Source of the DNA: Puccinellia tenuiflora
Lineage: Eukaryota; Streptophyta; Magnoliopsida; Poales; Poaceae
Length of the DNA stretch: 64,000 nucleotides
Assembly (NCBI GenBank): GCA_012064385.1
Contig: QRDG01000351.1
Location: forward strand, 688,928 to 752,927
Reading direction: 5' to 3'
Below are positions 21,266-33,853 of the stretch, one piece after another (position 1 is the first letter of the stretch; every line of letters begins with the position of its first letter). The position numbers were made by a program, and so were the translations under genes. The notes under the pieces are model-generated. The model worked only from the letters and a program-made list of their open reading frames with translations, searched no databases and was not told where the DNA came from.

Positions 21266-21690
21266 ATTTCGCCTGCTGATGCTTGGTTGGTTGTCTTATG
21301 CAAATATTGAAATTTGAGATGAGAATATGGTCCAAGTGACATAGGCCAGATGCTATTTATACTAAACTACTATATTAATTTCATAATTTATTGTTTATAA
21401 AGAAAACAAACATAAGTGACCTGTTATTGAAATTCGCACATTGCAATGTTTCTACACATTCACTATAATGCCTTTTGTTATATAGCTCCAACGTCTATCA
21501 TTGGAAATACATGAACACAATTTATCTCGCCGCTGCTAGCTAGGTTGGTCGTCTTATGAAAATGTGGAAACTAGAAGAAAGGACGAACAACATTTGAGAT
21601 ATTTATACCGAATTGTATACTTATTTCATAATTTAATGTCTACAATAGAAACATTCACATAAGTATCATATTAGTTTGACTACAAGTTTT
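21266..21690. repeat. Diverged direct repeat pair
   Basis: Segments at about 21270-21425 and 21525-21675 share GCTGaTGCTTGGTTGGTTGTC-like and GGTTGGTCGTCTTATGAAAAT motifs, and then a common TTTCATAATTTAATGT..tAcAA.A.AAACA..CATAAGT tail. No gene is seen. The LINE at 20576-21244 landed just left of the first copy. Confidence 0.6.
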
Positions 21691-21908
21691 AGGGTGGTTG
21701 ACATTTTTAATAACCGTTCATCCAGCAAGATCTAACGGTGTTAAAATAGTCGGAACCAGACTGACGGAACCGAACGGTTCTGCGGAACCGAAAATTGTGT
21801 GGGACCGGTACCAAAAATATGTGGGACCAGGTACCAAAACTGTGGGGCCGGTACTAAATTATGTGGGGACATAATTACATTTTAATTATTAAAAGTTATT
21901 TCACTGGT
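21691..21908. other. Short intergenic stretch with GTGGGACCGGTACC repeats
   Basis: A tGTGgGaCcgGTACcaAAA motif recurs three times between 21800 and 21865. Nothing else is recognised. Confidence 0.5.
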
Positions 21909-22418
21909 AAGGCGATGCGGTTCTTCGAGGGGCTGATGGCAGGTGATGGAGCGGCGGGAGGCGATGCAGCACCGTCTCCTCGAGACCATCGAGCGCCGTG
22001 ACCAGGACCGCATGATCCGCGAGGAGGCCTGGCGTCGTCAGGAGGTGGCTTGCCTCGCGCGGGAGCTGGACGCGCTAGCGCAGGAGCGCGTCGTGGCCGC
22101 CTCCCGCCACGCCGCCGTCGTCTCACAGAGGATCACCGGGCAGATGATCGTCCCCATGCATGCGCCAACGCCATCATCCTTCCCCACGCCGGCGACTGCC
22201 ATCACGGCAACCAAACCGCCGCCGCTGCAGCCAACGCCGATAGCCTCCGCTGCACCGGCACTACCGACGCCACGGCCGCCGGTTCAGCAGCAGCCGCAGT
22301 CGCACATGACGCCGATGAAAACACAACCACAGACGCCGCAGCCACAACAACACATAATGCCGACGACGACGACAGAGCCACAAGCGCCAACACCGCAGAC
22401 ACAGACGCCGCAGACGCA
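21909..22418 (+). pseudogene. GT-2/GTL1-like trihelix transcription factor fragment
   Basis: The reading begins MRFFEGLM (21914), loses two bases near 21936, and continues VMERREAMQHRLLETIERRD, REEAWRRQEVACLARELDAL, then AQERVVAASRHAAVVSQRIT. This is the central alpha-helical region between the two trihelix DNA-binding domains of plant GT-2/GTL1 factors. A Pro/Gln/Thr-rich linker follows, and the sequence is cut at 22418 where a truncated Copia LTR begins. Neither trihelix domain is present. The linker could not function alone. The family call rests on the highly characteristic helical block. Confidence 0.8.
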
Positions 22419-25400
22419 ATTTTGGTGCAGTGTTCAAGTGACTGCTTTTCTGGTTCTCCCTCTATTTATTCTGATGAAAACAGGAAACGTGCGAGTCGTG
22501 CAGATCATGCTCCCTACTAGGTCGTGCCATCCCACGTCCTGGAACAAGTCCACGCCCTCCTAAACTCTTGGATCGGAACGTACAGATCACGTTCTCATCC
22601 ACCTAATCAACACAAAGATAGCTGACAGTCTAACTGTCCTACAAACTCTGAAACTGAAACTCTGAAACGGCTAGTTATTCCAACAATCTCCCCCTAATCT
22701 AGCCGTGGAAACTACTTAACCTCAACCATACCAATCTTCGCGCGGAGCTCCAGGAACCTGGTACGGCCAAGCGGCTTGGTGAGGATGTCGGCGAGCTGCT
22801 CATCGGTGCTGACGTAGTCGACGCTGATCTTGCCAGCCTCGATGCACTCGCGGATGAAGTGGTAGCGCACCTCGATGTGCTTGCTCCGATCGTGAAACAC
22901 CGGATTCTTGCACAACTGGATGGCTGACTTGTTGTCGATGAAGATGGTGGAGGTGCTGCAGCTCCTGTCGACGAGATCTTCCATCAAGCGGCAGAGCCAC
23001 ACACCTTGACACGCCGCCGTGGTGGCAGCGACATACTCCGCTTCGCAGGAAGAGAGTGCCACAATTTTTTGCTTCTGTGATTGCCAGGAAACTGGGTTCC
23101 CGCCCAGCAGGTACAGCATGCCCGAGGTGCTCTTCCGATCGTCCACATCTCCGGCCATGTCGGAGTCGCTGTACCCGACGAGCTTTTCATCACCATTGCT
23201 GGTGTACCTGCAACCAAGGTTCACGGTACCCGCAATGTAGCGCAGCAAGTGCTTGACGGCGGCGAGATGCTCAGTCGTAGGCTCCTCCATGAAACGGCTC
23301 ACATAGCCGACGGCGAAGGCGATGTCGGGGCGGGTGTGCACCAGATAGCGCAGGCACCCGACCACACTCTGGTAGAACGTGGAGTCCGTCGCCGGCGCCT
23401 TGCTCTCCTTGCTCAGCTTGAGGCGTGGCTCCATCGGCACTTGCGCAGGGTTGCAGCCTGCCATGCCTGCTCGCTCCAGCAGCTTCTCCGCGTACGCGCC
23501 CTGGGACAAGGTGATGCCGTTCGCATTCTGGTGCACCTCGATGCCGAGGTAGAAGTGAAGGAGTCCAAGATCGCTCATGCGAAACTTGTCCATCATCTCC
23601 TTCTTGAAGCGAGCTATCTCCTCCGCGTCCGCACCCGTGACGATGAGGTCGTCGACGTACACCCCGAGCAGAAGACGCGAGCGGCCATGACCGCGCGCAT
23701 ACATGGCGTGCTCCGAGGGGCTACTGACGAAACCGAGCTCCTTCAGCGTGTTGTCCAGCTTCGTGTTCCAGCCGCGAGGGGCTTGACGAAGACCGTACAG
23801 GGCTTTGTGCAGCCGGTACACCTTGCGTTCCTCGCCAGCGCGGACAAAACCGGGCGGCTGCCCGACGTAGACCTCCTCCTGCAGCTCCCCATTCAGGAAT
23901 GCAGACTTGACGTCGAGGTGGTGGAGCTGCCACTGCTCCCGGGCTGCAACTGCCACCATGAGCCGCACGGAGTCGAGGCGCGCGACAGGGGCGAACACTT
24001 CATCGAAGTCCACCCCTTCGCGTTGCACATACCCCTTAGCGACCAGCCGCGCCTTGTGCTTGACGACGTTGCCCGCGGCGTCCTTCTTCGTCTTGAACAC
24101 CCACTTGAGGCCGATGGAGCGATGTCCTGCTGGAAGGTCAGTCAGTGACCACGTACCATTTTCCTCGATGGAGCCCAGCTCGTCCATCATCGCTCGCCTC
24201 CAGCACTCATGAGGCTCAGCATCGGTGAAGGTGTTCGGCTCCTCGATGAAGAACAGACGTTCAGCCCGGTCTGGCACGCTTGCATCCTTGCCGAGCAGGT
24301 CGGAGACGAGGCGAAAGCGATGTGGCCGCTCCGGGTCATCGGCGGCATCCAGCATGTCCTCGAACGCGGCAGGAGGTGACACGAACCGCACTGGGCTCAT
24401 GCGATCGCGTGCAGGTGATGGCGTGTCGACGACGGGTGAGTCCGCCGCAGCAGGTGTTGCAGCAGCGTGGCCCTCGTCTTCTTCTGCCGCGGCAGGAAAA
24501 TCGACAGATTCCTGTGCCGCGGCAGGCTCCTGGGCAGCAGATGCTCCCCCGTACACCATGTACTCGACGACGAGTGGCGCTTGCTCGCCGGAGATGCCAT
24601 CGCCGCTCCAGTCCCAGCAAGCCTCCTCATCGAAGACCACGTCGCGTGACACGTGCACGCGGTTCCCAACGGGATCGTAGAGCCGGTATGCTTTGGAACC
24701 AGGCTCGTACCCGATGAGGACCATCTTGACGCTGCGATCATCCAGCTTCTTCACTCCTGGGCGCGTTACCTTGACATGGGCCACGCAACCGAACACGCGG
24801 AGGTGCTCCACGTCCGGCTTGCGCCCATGCCACGCCTCGAACGGAGTCATCCCGTCCACGCTCCTCGTGAACGAGCGATTCAAGACGTAGACAGCCGTCA
24901 TTACGGCCTCGCCCCAGAACCTGCTGGGCATCTGCTTGGCCTTGAGCATGCTCCGAGCCATCCCCACCACCGTCTGGTTCCGACGCTTGACCACGCCGTT
25001 CTGCTGCGGCGAGTAGGGCGCGGTGAGATGGCGCTGCACTCCGTGATCGGCGAAGAATTTCGCCAGCGTGCCGGAGGTGAACTCTCCCCCCTCGATCTGT
25101 ACGAAAGGTGCGCAGGGGGTGAGCTGACTCCAGTTCAGCAGCAGCCTTGAAGTGCTTGATCGCCTCGGCGGCGCCATCTTTGGAGGAGAGCGGTACTGCC
25201 CACATGTAACGACTGAAGTCGTCAACAAGCAGCATGAAGTACCGCTTCCCTCCCGGTGTTGGTGGCGAGATGGGGCCGCAGAGATCCGCGTGGACGAGCT
25301 CGAGGGTGTCCTTGGCGCGGTACTTGGCCTTCTGAGGGAAGGAGACGCGCCGCTGCTTGCCAACCAAACAGGCGTCGCACAGCTCCTCGACGTGCTCCAC

Positions 25401-27371
25401 AGCAGGGAGCCCACGCACCATTGTCCCCATGCGACGGAGAGCCTCAAAGTGCTGGTGCCCAAAACGCGCGTGCCACCTCCATGCATCATCTCCGTGCTGC
25501 GCTGCTAGACACACAGGAGAAGAGATCTCCAGTTTGACAACATACAAACGCCGGGCATTACGCCGTACCTGAGCGAGCTCCTTTCCATGCCGATCGTACA
25601 GGGTCATGACGCCGGCGTGGATCTTGGTGTCGCAGCCGTTCTCATCCAGCTGGCCGAGGCTAACGATGCTGGTCTTGAGACGTGGGATGAAGTAGACGTC
25701 AGTGAGGGCGCGCTGGTGGCCAGAACGGATGGTGAAGGTGACGGTGCCGCGCCCGTGGATGCTGACGGTGGAGCCGTCGCCGAACTTGACGTTGCCGGTG
25801 ATGCTCGTGTCCAGCTCCGCGAACGCCGCGCGGTCGCCGGACATGTGGTTCGACGCACCGGTGTCGAGGTACCAGCGTCCATCGCAGGGCTCTGCCTCTG
25901 TGCCGAGGTTGGCCTCGGCGCGCGTCTCGTTGAGGAAGACCTGGCCCCCCACGTTCTCTGGCTCGAGTGATGCTGCGGTGACGACGGCCATCAGGAGCGT
26001 GGGGTCGACGTCGTCGTGGCCGTCAGCACCATCAGCAGGACGGAGGAGGTGTGCCTCCTCCCTCTTCTTCTTCCTGCAGTCACGGGCCCAGTGCCCTTTC
26101 TTGCCGCAGTAGCGGCACTCGTCGTCGCGGGTGGCCCCGCTGGAGTTGCCGTCCCTGCACGCGCCGTCCTTGCCGCGGTCACGGCCCTTGTCGCGACGGC
26201 GATCTCCGCCGCCAGAGCCGCCACCGCCCGAGCCGCCGGAGCCGTTGCCTCCGCGACCCTTCGTGCGAGCGCGCCACTCCTCCTCTGTGAGGAGAAGCTG
26301 CTGCTTCCCGTCCTCTGGCTCGAAGCCGAGGCGATCCTCGACGGCGCGCAGGTGGCCCGTGACCTCCTCCACCGTGAGTGTGGCCGGGTTGAGCAGGGTC
26401 TCGATCGAGAACGCGATCTGCACAAAACGGTGGGAACAACCGAGAGGAATTTCCTTACGATCTTCTCCTCGTCCACGTTGTCGCCGAAGGAGCGGAGCGA
26501 GGACGCGATGCCGGAGATGCGCATCGCGAAGTCGTCGACCCTCTCACCGTCCTTGAAGCTGACGGTCTCGAATTCCGCCCGCAGCCGCCGCAGGTGCGTC
26601 TCCCGCACGCGATCGCTGCCCTGGTGCTGCAGACGGATCGCCTCCCACGCCGCCTTGGCGCTTCCCTTGCCGATGAGCATGCAGTGCATCTCCGGGGGTG
26701 TGGACCGAAGCAGCGCCGCCAGCGCCTGCTTGTCCTCCTTGCGAGAGACGGTGTCGTCCTCGATCGCGTCCCAGAGTGATGCCGCCTGCAGATTCACCTC
26801 CATGACCATGGCCCAATTGCTGAAATTGGACCGGGTCAGCATGGGGAAGGAGAGGGTGGTGCCGCTCCCGCCGCTGGGGTCGCGCACCCCCTGTTGCACG
26901 ACTATCTCCCCGCCACGCCGTACCCTGCTCCGCCCACGGCTCTGCGTCTGGCGTCGTGGTGCAGGCGGAGGGGTCTTGGACTGGCCGGAGGCCGTGCCCT
27001 TGTCGCCGCCGGACATGGCCACAGGATCTTGATTCGCTCTGATACCAAATGTAGTTCGAGCTGCTGTTTAACTGAAGACAGAAAACACACATGGCGAGAC
27101 TGAATTTTTGGTGCAGTGTTCAAGTGACTGCTTTTCTGGTTCTTCCTCTATTTATTCTGACGAAAACAGGAAACGTGCGAGTCGTGCAGATCATGCTCCC
27201 TACTAGGTCGTGCCATCCCACGTCCTGGAACAAGTCGACTCCCTCCTAAACTCTTGGATCGGAATGTACAGATCACGTTCTCATCCACCTAATCAACACA
27301 AAGATAGCTGACAGTCTAACTGTCCTACAAACTCTGAAACTGAAACTCTGAAACGGCTAGTTATTCCAACA
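22419..27371 (-). mobile_element. Ty1/Copia LTR retrotransposon with truncated 3' LTR
   Basis: The element is oriented on the minus strand. The 5' LTR is 27371-27050 (322 bp, starting TGTTGGAATAACTAGC and ending ACTACA). It is followed by a primer-binding site TGGTATCAGAGC (27047-27036) complementary to initiator tRNA-Met. The 3' LTR is 22685-22419, preceded by a purine-rich tract TTAGGGGGAGAT. It is nearly identical to the 5' LTR but lacks the last ~53 bp and ends abruptly at the trihelix fragment. The right flank is Gypsy copy A gag, so the element inserted there. No 5-bp duplication can be found because the left flank has been lost. Confidence 0.92.
22712..27022 (-). pseudogene. Copia gag-pol polyprotein (two frameshifts)
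   Basis: From ATG 27022 the gag domain reads through LTRSNFSNWAMVMEVNLQAA. A frame change near 26,420-26,440 breaks it. In the next frame come the CCHC knuckle CRYCGKKGHWARDC, protease WYLDTGASNHM, the integrase zinc region (HARFGHQHFEAL..CDACLVGKQ) and the start of the integrase core. A second frame change lies near 25,110. The third frame then carries the rest of integrase (YSPQQNGVVKRRN), reverse transcriptase (KWVFKTKKDAAGNVVKHKAR, LDVKSAFLNG, catalytic LLGVYVDDLIV) and RNase H (YSDSDMAGD, SSCEAEYVA, VDYVSTDEQLADILTKPLGR), ending at 22712. The order INT-RT-RH defines Copia. Apart from the two shifts the domains look complete, suggesting a fairly young copy. Confidence 0.93.
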
Positions 27372-30048
27372 CACTTTGTTCAATGTGTAGCCCCCAACTT
27401 GAGGTGCTACTACCAAGGCTAGCTGCCCTGGGTCATTGACTCTTGGTGGATGATCTTCCCGACTCCATGTGATGGTTTGCTCTGACCACCTGAGCCACTG
27501 TGGCATTGCCGACTCCACTGTATTGACAACTCTAACCTTTAATTTCTTGACACGCTTGGACGTGCTTGTTGTAAAGACATGGTAATTGCCACGACTCGGG
27601 TTCTGTGGCCGAGTTGTGACATAATACTTCCCATTGTCATCATGAAGCTGCTTCGGGTTCTGCTGGAACCCGCCCTGTTGGTTACCTCCTCCCTGAGGTT
27701 GGTTAGGGTTATTGCCGGCTCCTCCACCGTGGTTGCCGGGTCCTCCACCACCATTGTTTCCTCTGTATCCATTGTTGTTGCCTCTATTTCCTGGTCCTGG
27801 GAACCTTGCACGCTGCAAATCCACGCACTGTCCCAAGGTATGACCGCACTTGCCGTTCTTGGCGTGTTTAGGGCATGGACTCGCCAGAACCTCCTCTGTG
27901 GTTGGCCTGCGCCCCTGATACCCTTGAGAATTGTTGTCCTTGCGTCTGACCCCAGTGTTTGTGTTAGCCACTAGGTCAGAGTTGTCTCCATATGGCCGCT
28001 TGTTACTTCCCTGGTTCTGATTCTGGTTTTGGTTCTGGTTCTGACCATTGCCACCATGTCCTTTAAGCCCTTCCTCCTGATCCTTTGTTTTGTCTGTGGC
28101 AGCGTGCTTATTAGCACCTGCCATGATCTCGCCGATCGTAAGGGGAATACCTTGATTCAGGCTCTCCTTCATGCGACCCAGCTTCCAGCTCAAGGGATTG
28201 TAGCTGCAATTTCTCTCCATTGCCATTAGCACTGAAATTGTTGGGAGTCCTTGCGATGAGTTGATGATCTCCGACACCCGCTTCATCCAATGCCTTGCAG
28301 ACTCGCCCTTTCTCTGAACACACCGCTCCAAGTCCTCTGGAAGTTCTGTATGAAAGCCGACTTCAACTGCTCCCAAGAATTGATTGATCTAGGAGGCAAG
28401 TTACGCATCCACACTTGGCTGCTCCCTCCATCATAAGGTACATGAATTTGGCACACAGATTACCTGTGGCATTGCGTATACTCATCGCCATCTCGTATGT
28501 TCCCAACCAGGAAGTCGGGTCCATGTTGGGCTCGTAATTGAGAACTTTGCGCGGCTCCTTGAAGTCGCTGGGGAAAGACTCGGACCTGATGGCATCTGAC
28601 AGGCACTCTGGTCCTGTTAGTGAAGGAGAGGTACCAGGAAAAGTCACCTCTGTGTGCGCCCGGGTTGGCTGAGGCTAGTTATCTGGACCAGCTAGGGCTC
28701 TGTCCCTCTCAGCCTCCCGTGCCCTGGCCGCCTCCCTCTCTCGTCGCTGTCTTGCTTCATCAACCACCAGCTGAGCTCGTGAGGCAGTTGGTATGTTTGC
28801 CCTGTTCCTCTCTTGTTCACGGCGCCTTGCGCTTGTAGAGTTGGCCGGGTGAGACTCGTCATGCCGACTCCTCGTGCCGGAGTTGAACGGTGTCGAGTGC
28901 AGCCTACTCGCATCTGGAAACGCTGGATAAAGAGCTTGCTGAGTCATTGCTGTCTTCAGCATCTCAATAGCACGGCGGGTCTCCTGTCCCGCTGGTCCTT
29001 CTGGTATCTCAATATTCTCTAATCTCATTGTTGCCGCATGAACGTTGTCCATTGGGTTGGAGTAATGCCCCTCTAGAGTACGAAACCTGCCAGGTGGAGG
29101 TCCCATACCACCTGTTGATCCTCCTCCGACTCCTCCTTCAGGTGGCGGTCCGTTGGTACCGTTGCCGCCGGGTCCTTCTGGTGGTGGTGGTGGTGGTGGT
29201 GTTGCTCCTCCTCCTACGCCGCCTCCTGCAGCTGATGAGCTCCCTAGCCCAGCTCCTGCGCCTGGACCATTAGGCGTGTTCAACAAAGCAGTAGGGTTGA
29301 CAATGACTCCGCCACGCAGGCGACTCCTCACTCTGCGATGCTGAATTGAGGTGAGTTCTTCCTGGCGACTCCTCACAACCTGGGCCTCTGTTTGGACCCG
29401 GGCCCGCTCTTCCGCCAATCTGCGATTTGCCTCTGTGATTTCCGCTAGCTGCCTCTCTAACGCAGCACGAGCACTGGCTAATTTGGCCGCCCGCTCTGCT
29501 GCATTGCTTGCATTGATTTCCTTTGTCAACAGACTTGGATCAAATTGATTTCCGCCGTTTCCAGACATGTAGACTCCAACGACGCGGGCGCGTACTGGCG
29601 ACTCCGCGTAATCCTCCTCCTCAATTCCATACCCAAGCCGATCCTCGAACAAGGGCAAGATAGACTCTGAATCGGCGTCGTAACCTGGCTCCATACATGG
29701 CTCCGCCAGTGACTCCTCTTCATTGTTGACAGCAAGCTGTTTCTCTGGCTCGGCGATGATGCCGACTTCCGATGTGCCGACCGACTCCTCGCCGTCGGAC
29801 TCGACAACAACTGTTGGCTCTGATACTGATTCCGCCGAATTAGCGCGAAGACCTGACGCGCAAACCATGCCGACGAACACGTTGATCCCTCCAAAGACAA
29901 GCTGATAACCCTCGTCGACTTCCTCCATCTCTGGAGTCCAGCCGGAGTCATCGATCTCGGTTTCTCCATGCTCATCAGTGTAGACTCGCCCGATGGCGAG
30001 TTTCTCCATGGCCCGGCGAGCAGCTCCCACGATCTCAACTCCACGCAT
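27372..30048 (-). pseudogene. Gypsy gag, copy A (frameshifted, truncated by Copia insertion)
   Basis: From ATG 30048 the minus strand encodes MRGVEIVGAARRAMEKLAIG, an acidic segment, a coiled coil (ASARAALERQLAEITEANRR), a Pro/Gly-rich linker, and the gag core with NMDPTSWLGTYEMAMSIRNA. A deletion of roughly 28 bp (around 28335), relative to copy B, shifts the frame. The N/Q/G-rich tail with QNQNQNQNQN and a CPKHAKNGKCGHTLGQC knuckle follows. Coding ends where the Copia element begins, at the point matching HFVQC/'DGGSS' protease start in copy B. The protein would have formed the capsid of the retrotransposon particle. Confidence 0.85.
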
Positions 30049-30073
30049 CTCCTGCCCCACGGTGGGCGCCAAC

Positions 30074-30642
30074 TGTCGTGGGGTTGTCACGGCAAGTCCT
30101 TCCTCTGGGAAGGTGAGTTCTGGGGCCATTGATGATCGAAGTACGTAGGAGAGGTTAATCTCGCCTAGGGACACAGATTTACCCAGGTTTGGCCCCTCTT
30201 GATTAGAGGTAAAGACCTACTTCCTGCTTCTCTTTATTGCTCTAGATCTGATCTCGATTACAGGGTTCCGGCTCCTATCTGGGGAGTCGGTGACTATGGA
30301 TCTGGTGTTTCTAGATTGCTTAGGACTTGTCAGGCCTCTTGATTGCTTATCGATCTAAGGTCCAGGACCCCGCTTATAAAGGTGGCCGGGTCCCTGGACT
30401 TACAACCTACACCGAGTCATACTAGAACACGGAGTCCTACTCTACGTCTTGGTCTTCCAAGTTAGAACTCCGGGTTGTACTTGGACTCCTTCCTGACGGG
30501 TCCCTTCTCCGTCATGGGCCTTGGTCGGCTTGTCTCCAGCCCAGCCCATGCGACTTGATGCGTGACTCGGCTTTGGCCTTCTTGGTCTTGGCGGGTCTAC
30601 TTTCCGGGTCCATGGGCCTACCTATAAGGTATCCCCCCATCA
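30074..30642 (-). mobile_element. 5' LTR of Gypsy copy A
   Basis: 569 bp. On the minus strand it begins TGATGGGGGGATACC and ends CAACCCCACGACA. It is followed by GTTGGCGCCCACCGTGGGGC, a primer-binding-site-like sequence. It matches the LTR at 45592-46143 closely and in the same orientation. Its right edge interrupts the integrase zinc finger of copy B exactly after CDGCQ. A TATA-like TTATAAGCGGGG lies within (around 30372-30383, minus strand). Confidence 0.9.
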
Positions 30643-33426
30643 TTTGGCATCCGTCACACACTCGCACTATCTTTTCTGCGTCCAGATGTGCTGTTAACCA
30701 AAAGAACCCGTGCCTGAAAGCTTTTGACACCAAGGATCTAGTAGATGCATGATGACCACAGTCTCCTGGATGAATCTCTTGCAGTATTTGCCTGCCTTCT
30801 TCTGGAGACACACATCTTTGGTAGACTCCAGTGATACTCCTTCTGTACAACTCGCCATTAATGACTGTGTAGGACTTGCATCGTCTGATGAGCTGTCTCT
30901 GTTTGACTTCATCCTGTGGGAGTTCACCCCTAAGGAGATACACAAGGTAGGGCTCTGTCCATGCTGGTATGGCTCGTGCTGCTGCCACCAGTGTCGATTC
31001 TGGATCTGGGGAGGCCAACTCCTCCTCTAAAGGCAATTTGACTGATGGATGGTGAAGTTCATCCAAAAATACGTTAGGGGGTACTTTCTCTCGTCGAGAG
31101 CCGAGTCGTGATAACGCATCTGCGGTCTCGTTCTTACGTCTATCAATATGCTCCACTTGATAACCAGAAAAGAACCCGGCTATCTGTTCGACTGCTCTCC
31201 TGTAAGCCGCCATGTTTGCATCCTTTGAGTCCCAGGTTCCAGATACTTGCTGAGCTACAAGATCCGAGTCTCCAAAGCACCTGATATGCTTGATGTTCAT
31301 CTCCTTGGCCAAACGCAGGCCGTGTAGCAAAGCCTCATACTCTGCTATTTGTTTGTACAAGTCGAAATGCAACTGAAGGACATATGCCAACTTATCTCCT
31401 TTTGGTGAAGTTAGAACCACGCCGGCTCCTGAGCCCTCTAGCTGTCTGGACCCGTCGAAGTGCATTGTCCAATATTTGGTGCACGGTGAACTTGGTGAGG
31501 ATGTCAATCTGTCCAGTCATTGACGAAGTCGACCAAAGCTTGAGACTTGATTGCTGTCCTAGGCTCATATGTGATATGGTAGGGACCCAACTTGATTGCC
31601 CATTTGGCTAACTCGACCTGTTGCATCTCTAGTGCGTATGATGTCTGCTAGCGGTGCTGAACTCACCACTTTGATTGGTGCTCTTGAAAATAATGCTTAA
31701 GCTTCCTACTTGCAAGAAAACTCCATAAACTAACTTCTGCCATTGAGGGTATCTTTGCTTTGACTCTGTGAGGACCTCACTGATTTAGTAAACAGGCCTC
31801 TGTACTGGATACTCTTTGCCCTCCTCTGATCGCTCCACAACTACTACTGCGCTGACCACCTCTTTCATTGGCAGCCACATATAATAGCATGGGCTCCTTA
31901 TCTGTAGGAGCTGCAAGTACTGGTGCTGATGATAGGGTTTTCTTCAAGCCTTCAAAAGCGTCATCGGCTTCTTTGTCCCATAGGAACTTGTCTGACTTCT
32001 TCAGGAGTCAGTAGAGAGGACCCGCCTTCTCTCCGAGTCTTGAGATGAATCGGCTTAAAGCTGCCACACAACCAGTGAGTTTCTGAACGTCCTTTAGACA
32101 AGTCGGCTTCTGCAAATTTTGAATGGCCTTGATTTTCTCTGGATTAGCTTCAATGCCTCTCTCTGAAACAATGAAACCTAGGAGTTTGCCTGCAGGGACT
32201 CTAAAAACACACTTGGCTGGGTTGAGCTTCATCTTGTACTTGCGCAAATTATTAAAGGTTTCTGTCAGGTCTGCTATCAAAGAGTCGGCTTTCTAAGACT
32301 TTACAACCACATCATCCACATAAGCGTGAACGTTCCTCCCAATCTGCTCCTTGAAACAGTTCTGGATGCACCTCTGATATGTAGCTCCTGCATTCTTGAG
32401 CCCAAAAGGCATTGTCGTATAACAAAATGCTCCAAAGGGCGTAATGAAAGATGTCTTCAGCTCATCCTCAATCTTGAGTCTGATCTGGTGGTATCCTGAA
32501 TAAGCATCCAGGAAACAAAGTAACTCTGACCCCGCTGTGGAGTCAATGATCTGGTCAATACGAGGCAGAGCAAACGGGTCCTTAGGGCAATGCTTATTAA
32601 GACCCGTGAAGTCGATGCACATCCATAGCTCTCCTGTTTTCTTTGGCACTAGTACTGGATTGGCCACCCACTCTGGATGAAAGACTTCCTTGATGAACTC
32701 AGCTGCAAGGAGCCGAGCCACCTCTTCTCCAATGGCTTTTCTTTTGTCATCATGAAACTTGCGCAGACCCTTTTTTACAGGTCTTGCATTAGGGTTAACA
32801 TGTAAGCTGTGCTCGGCGAGTTCTCTCAGGACACCTGGCATGTCAGATGGCTTCCATGCGAAGACGTCCCGATTCTCACGGATGAACTCGACGAGCGCGC
32901 TTTCCTATTTGTCAGATAGATGTGCCCCAATGACGAACTGCTTGGAGGAGTCGCCTGGGGTGAAATCCACTGACTTGGTGTCCTGAGCTGATTTAAACTT
33001 CATCTTCTCCTCTGTGGCCGGCTTCTTGAGAACTGAGTTGTCCTCCGGGTCCACATTTGCTTTATAGAATTTGAGCTCCTCTTGAGCACAAGCTGTCTCG
33101 GCCATAGCTGCATCTTCTAGTTCACACTCCAATGCCATTTGTCTGCTGTCATTAACTGTAATGACTCCTGCTGGACCTGGCATCTTAAGCTTCAAGTAAA
33201 CATAACATGGTCTGGCCATAAACTTAAAGTATGCTGGTCGACCAAAGAGAGCATGGTATGGACTCTTGAGATCTACTACCTCAAAAGGCATAATCTCTGA
33301 ACGAAAATTCTCCACTGTGCCAAAAGCAACCTCAAGATAAATCTTACCAATTGGCTTGGCTGATTTCCCTGGTACGATTCCATGAAAAACTGTCTCAGTG
33401 GGTATTAACTGCCTATCTTGCAATTG
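30643..33426 (-). pseudogene. Gypsy pol, copy B (protease end, RT, RNase H, integrase zinc finger)
   Basis: This is the minus-strand continuation of the gag at 42808-45566, separated from it by element N. It reads from the protease C-terminal part (ETVFHGIVPGKSAKPIGK, HALFGRPAYFKFMA) into reverse transcriptase (RKFHDDKRKAIGEEVARLLA, FLDAYSGYHQI, catalytic AYVDDVVVKS). A stop follows near 32290, then KLNPAKCVFRVPAGKLLGF. After further breaks (31510-32010) come RNase H (HFDGSRQLEGSGAGVVL, IAEYEALLHGL, CFGDSD) and the H2C2 integrase zinc finger (GHHASTRSLV...CDGCQ), where LTR A begins. The integrase core and the 3' LTR are missing from the window. The domain order RT-RH-INT defines Gypsy. Several stops and frameshifts mean the copy is dead. 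Confidence 0.9.
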
Positions 33427-33853
33427 TGTCGAGGTTAGGGCTCGGCAAATCCCAAGGTTGTACACCCCGGGTTGATTGAGGGGGAGAGAGAGAGAGAGCG
33501 TTGGTGGCTGTGACGGCTAACAGGGGGCGAGTTTTACCCAGGTTCGGCCCCTCGAGGTGAGGTAAAGACCTACTCCTGCTTGTCTGGAATTATTGAGGTG
33601 GCTACAATGGCGAGATGCAATCTCGCTAGGGTTTGCTTGCTGTGCCTACCTAGACGACGCACCCTCCTGGCCTTTATATCACAGGCCAGGTCTCGGGTGG
33701 ACGGTGCAGATTGCACGTTACAAGATAAGGAAACTCTCATCGGCCTAACCGACTACTTGGGCCACCCGGTATACTTCATGGGCTTCAATGGGCTTCACTT
33801 GGCGTGACCCAGGTATCACCACCGTGGGGCACCTGAAAGGTAGCCCCACGACA
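33427..33853 (-). repeat. 3' LTR of element N
   Basis: 427 bp. On the plus strand it runs TGTCGAGGTTAGGGCTCGG to CCCCACGACA. It contains GATATAAAGG on the minus strand (TATA-like, 33682-33691) and a (GA)n run near 33484-33500 that is longer than in the other LTR. The block tgcttgctgtgcctacc near 33637 is replaced by ttcctctcc in the 5' LTR. Confidence 0.93.

Noticed and set aside
22421..22425. TTTGG beside the left Copia LTR, and TTTGG to the right of LTR A, as a shared 5-bp TSD
   Set aside because: The TTTGG at 22421 is part of the Copia LTR itself (present at the same place in the other LTR), so the match is coincidental.
23081..24148. Long plus-strand open frame (355 codons) opposite Copia pol
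   Set aside because: It lies wholly antisense to the conserved integrase/RT/RNase H frame and its composition mirrors that GC-rich coding strand; no motif of its own.
26016..27032. Long plus-strand open frame (338 codons) opposite Copia gag
   Set aside because: Shadow of the GC-rich gag frame; no recognisable domain.
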